Origin: an uncultured Caryophanales bacterium | GTDB taxonomy: Bacteria > Bacillota_I > Bacilli_A > RF39 > UBA660 | Direction: 5' to 3' | Length of the DNA: 6,632 nt | Assembly: GCA_947065955.1 (NCBI GenBank) | Contig: CAMSXY010000072.1 | Coordinates: 1 to 6,632, forward strand | In this document: positions 5,647-6,632 of the stretch, piece after piece | Layout of the letters: every line of letters starts with the position of its first letter | Numbering within the stretch: position 1 is the first letter of the stretch | Translations under genes and position numbers: made by a program | The notes under the pieces: model-generated | Database searches by the model: none | Told to the model about the DNA's origin: nothing | What the model saw: only the letters and a program-made list of their open reading frames with translations

Positions 5647-5655
5647 TCTTTTTTT
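5628..5655 (+). terminator. Rho-independent terminator overlapping the lipoprotein stop codon
   Basis: GGGCTAT (5631-5637) pairs with ATAGTCT (5643-5649), with two G-U pairs, around the loop GAAAA. The stem is extended by A-T pairs on both sides and followed by a T run to 5655. The stop codon TAG (5644-5646) is inside the right arm. Confidence 0.65.
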
Positions 5656-5662
5656 AATAAAA

Positions 5663-5693
5663 ATAGTGAACTATCATAGAGTTATGATATAAT
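5663..5693 (+). promoter_or_regulatory. proS promoter with two small dyads
   Basis: TATAAT (5688-5693) has the TGn extension (TGA, 5685-5687); GTGAAC (5666-5671) 16 bp upstream is a weak -35. Two inverted repeats overlap it: ATAGT/ACTAT (5663-5667 and 5670-5674) on the -35, and ATCATA/TATGAT (5673-5678 and 5683-5688) between -35 and -10. The leader from the predicted start (about 5700) to the ATG is only about 10 bases, leaving no room for a T-box. Confidence 0.65.
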
Positions 5694-5710
5694 GAAAAAA
5701 GAGGTGGCTT

Positions 5711-6588
5711 ATGAAATTAAAAAATAGTTTTTTTTATACAATTCGAGAAGATGTAAAAGAAGAATCTATGAGTGGAAAATTGCTTGTTCGCTCTGGCATG
5801 ATTACTAAAACAGCGAGTGGTATTTATACTTATTTGCCCATGGGATTAAAGGTGTTACATAAATTAGAAAATATAGTACGTGAAGAGATGAATAAGTCTG
5901 GAGCAAATGAGCTTTTAATGCCTTCTTTACTTCCAGAAGAGGTTTATGTAAAAAGTGGAAGAAGAGCTTTTTTTGGTGGAAACATGTTTTCCTTACAGGA
6001 TCGCTATAATCGGGCTATGGTTTTGGGACCTACTCATGAGGAGTTTTTTGTAGAAGTTGCTAAAAATAAAGTTCGTTCTTATAAAGACCTTCCTTTTAAT
6101 TTGTACCAAATTGGGAAAAAGTATCGCGATGAGACAAGGCCTCGCTATGGTTTGATTCGTGTACGTGAGTTTCTTATGAAAGATGCCTATAGTTTTGATT
6201 GTGATTTAGAAGGGTTAGATGTTTCTTATCAAAAAATGTATCAGACTTATCAAAATATTTTTGATCGTGTTGGCATTGATTATCGTATTGTAAAAGCAGA
6301 TACAGGTGCTATGGGAGGACTTTTGTCGGAAGAATTTCAAGCAATTACACCGATTGGGGAAGATACTTTAGTATTGTGTGAACATTGCGGTTATGCATCC
6401 AATATAGAGGTATGTTCTTGTTCTAAAAACGTAAGAGAAACTAAAGAAATGCCTTTGCCAATGGAACTCGTATTTACGCCCAATGCAGGTACAATAGAGG
6501 AAATATCTACTTTTTTAGGAGAAGATCAAGAAAAATTTGTTAAAACTCTTATTTATGAAGTGGATGGAAAGTGTTATGCTGTTTTATT
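5711..6588 (+). CDS. proS: Prolyl-tRNA synthetase, N-terminal half (cut by adapter)
   Basis: Prolyl-tRNA synthetase joins proline to tRNA-Pro in the cytoplasm. Start is ATG 5711, with GAGGTGG (5701-5707) just before. Class II features are in order: the motif 1 region around ANELLMPSLLP (65-75), GPTHEE (106-111), and motif 2 RDETRPRYGLIRVREF (139-154) followed by LMKDAYSF (155-162); GGLLSEEFQ (202-210) is the usual stretch before the inserted editing domain. The INS (YbaK-like) editing domain, typical of bacterial-type enzymes, begins around residue 220 with CEHCGYASNIEVC and is cut short. About 292 genomic codons remain of a usual 560-575, so motif 3 and the anticodon-binding domain are missing. 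The open frame runs on to a TAG at 6608-6610, but its last residues DRKSVV are translated adapter, not protein. The truncation is technical. Confidence 0.97.
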
Positions 6589-6632
6589 AGATCGGAAGAG
6601 CGTCGTGTAGGGAAAGAGTGTTCATCCTTGTG
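6589..6632 (+). other. Illumina P5-side adapter and i5 index (technical, not genomic)
   Basis: Bases 6589-6621 match the reverse complement of the TruSeq read-1 adapter (starts AGATCGGAAGAGCGTCGTGT, ends GGGAAAGAGTGT). Bases 6622-6629 (TCATCCTT) fill the i5 index slot; the reverse complement is AAGGATGA. Bases 6630-6632 (GTG) continue into the P5 primer site. Genomic sequence ends at 6588. Confidence 0.97.

Noticed and set aside
5647..5710. T-box or other long leader upstream of proS
   Set aside because: The gap to the lipoprotein gene is 64 bases, holds a terminator tail and a promoter, and leaves only about 10 bases of leader.
531..6588. Use of a genetic code in which TGA means tryptophan
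   Set aside because: None of the eight complete genes ends in TGA (five TAA, three TAG), which raised the question, but every tryptophan I checked is TGG and no gene needs an in-frame TGA; a sample of eight stops is too small.
46..6588. CRISPR array, insertion sequence, tRNA or rRNA
   Set aside because: No regularly spaced repeats, transposase or recombinase motifs, cloverleaf or ribosomal RNA stretches were seen.

Overview
The genuine insert looks like AT-rich DNA from a low-GC, endospore-forming member of the Bacillota (Firmicutes). Supporting signs are strong AGGAGG-type ribosome sites, a Coat F-type spore coat gene, A/T-rich hairpin terminators, TGnTATAAT promoters and very T-rich membrane-protein genes. 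Genus cannot be told from the window. Both ends are technical. Bases 1-45 and 6589-6632 are Illumina TruSeq-type adapter plus index sequence, so only 46-6588 is biological and the window edges say nothing about the chromosome.

Layout. (1) 46-500 is mostly non-coding: a possible 13-codon tail of a lost upstream gene, a bidirectional terminator-like hairpin (300-333), a perfect 30-bp palindrome overlapping a -10 box (358-387), and an extended -10 promoter (488-496). (2) 531-4124 is a same-strand cluster. It encodes a secreted two-cysteine protein of no recognised family, three different six-helix ABC-2-like membrane proteins, and one ABC ATPase with Glu in place of the Q-loop Gln, as in bacitracin/lantibiotic-immunity transporters. 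The last four genes are packed with an 11-nt overlap, a 0-nt gap and a 2-nt gap and end at a bidirectional terminator. A perfect 17-bp inverted repeat (502-518 / 1053-1069) brackets the secreted-protein gene. (3) 4169-4693, minus strand, is a two-gene spore-coat operon. (4) 4801-5646 is a lipoprotein made of two copies of a DUF4358-like unit, transcribed divergently from the coat genes. (5) 5711-6588 is the first half of proS (prolyl-tRNA synthetase), cut by the adapter.

How the genes may work together. The best candidate for a little-described system is 502-4124. A secreted protein is next to a transporter whose ATPase resembles those that protect cells from antimicrobial or self-made peptides, and both units carry the same 17-bp element just downstream of a promoter-like sequence. 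A secreted effector or sensed molecule with a dedicated transporter is a reasonable inference, but the sequence alone does not prove it. The coat genes, lipoprotein and proS look like ordinary chromosomal neighbours.
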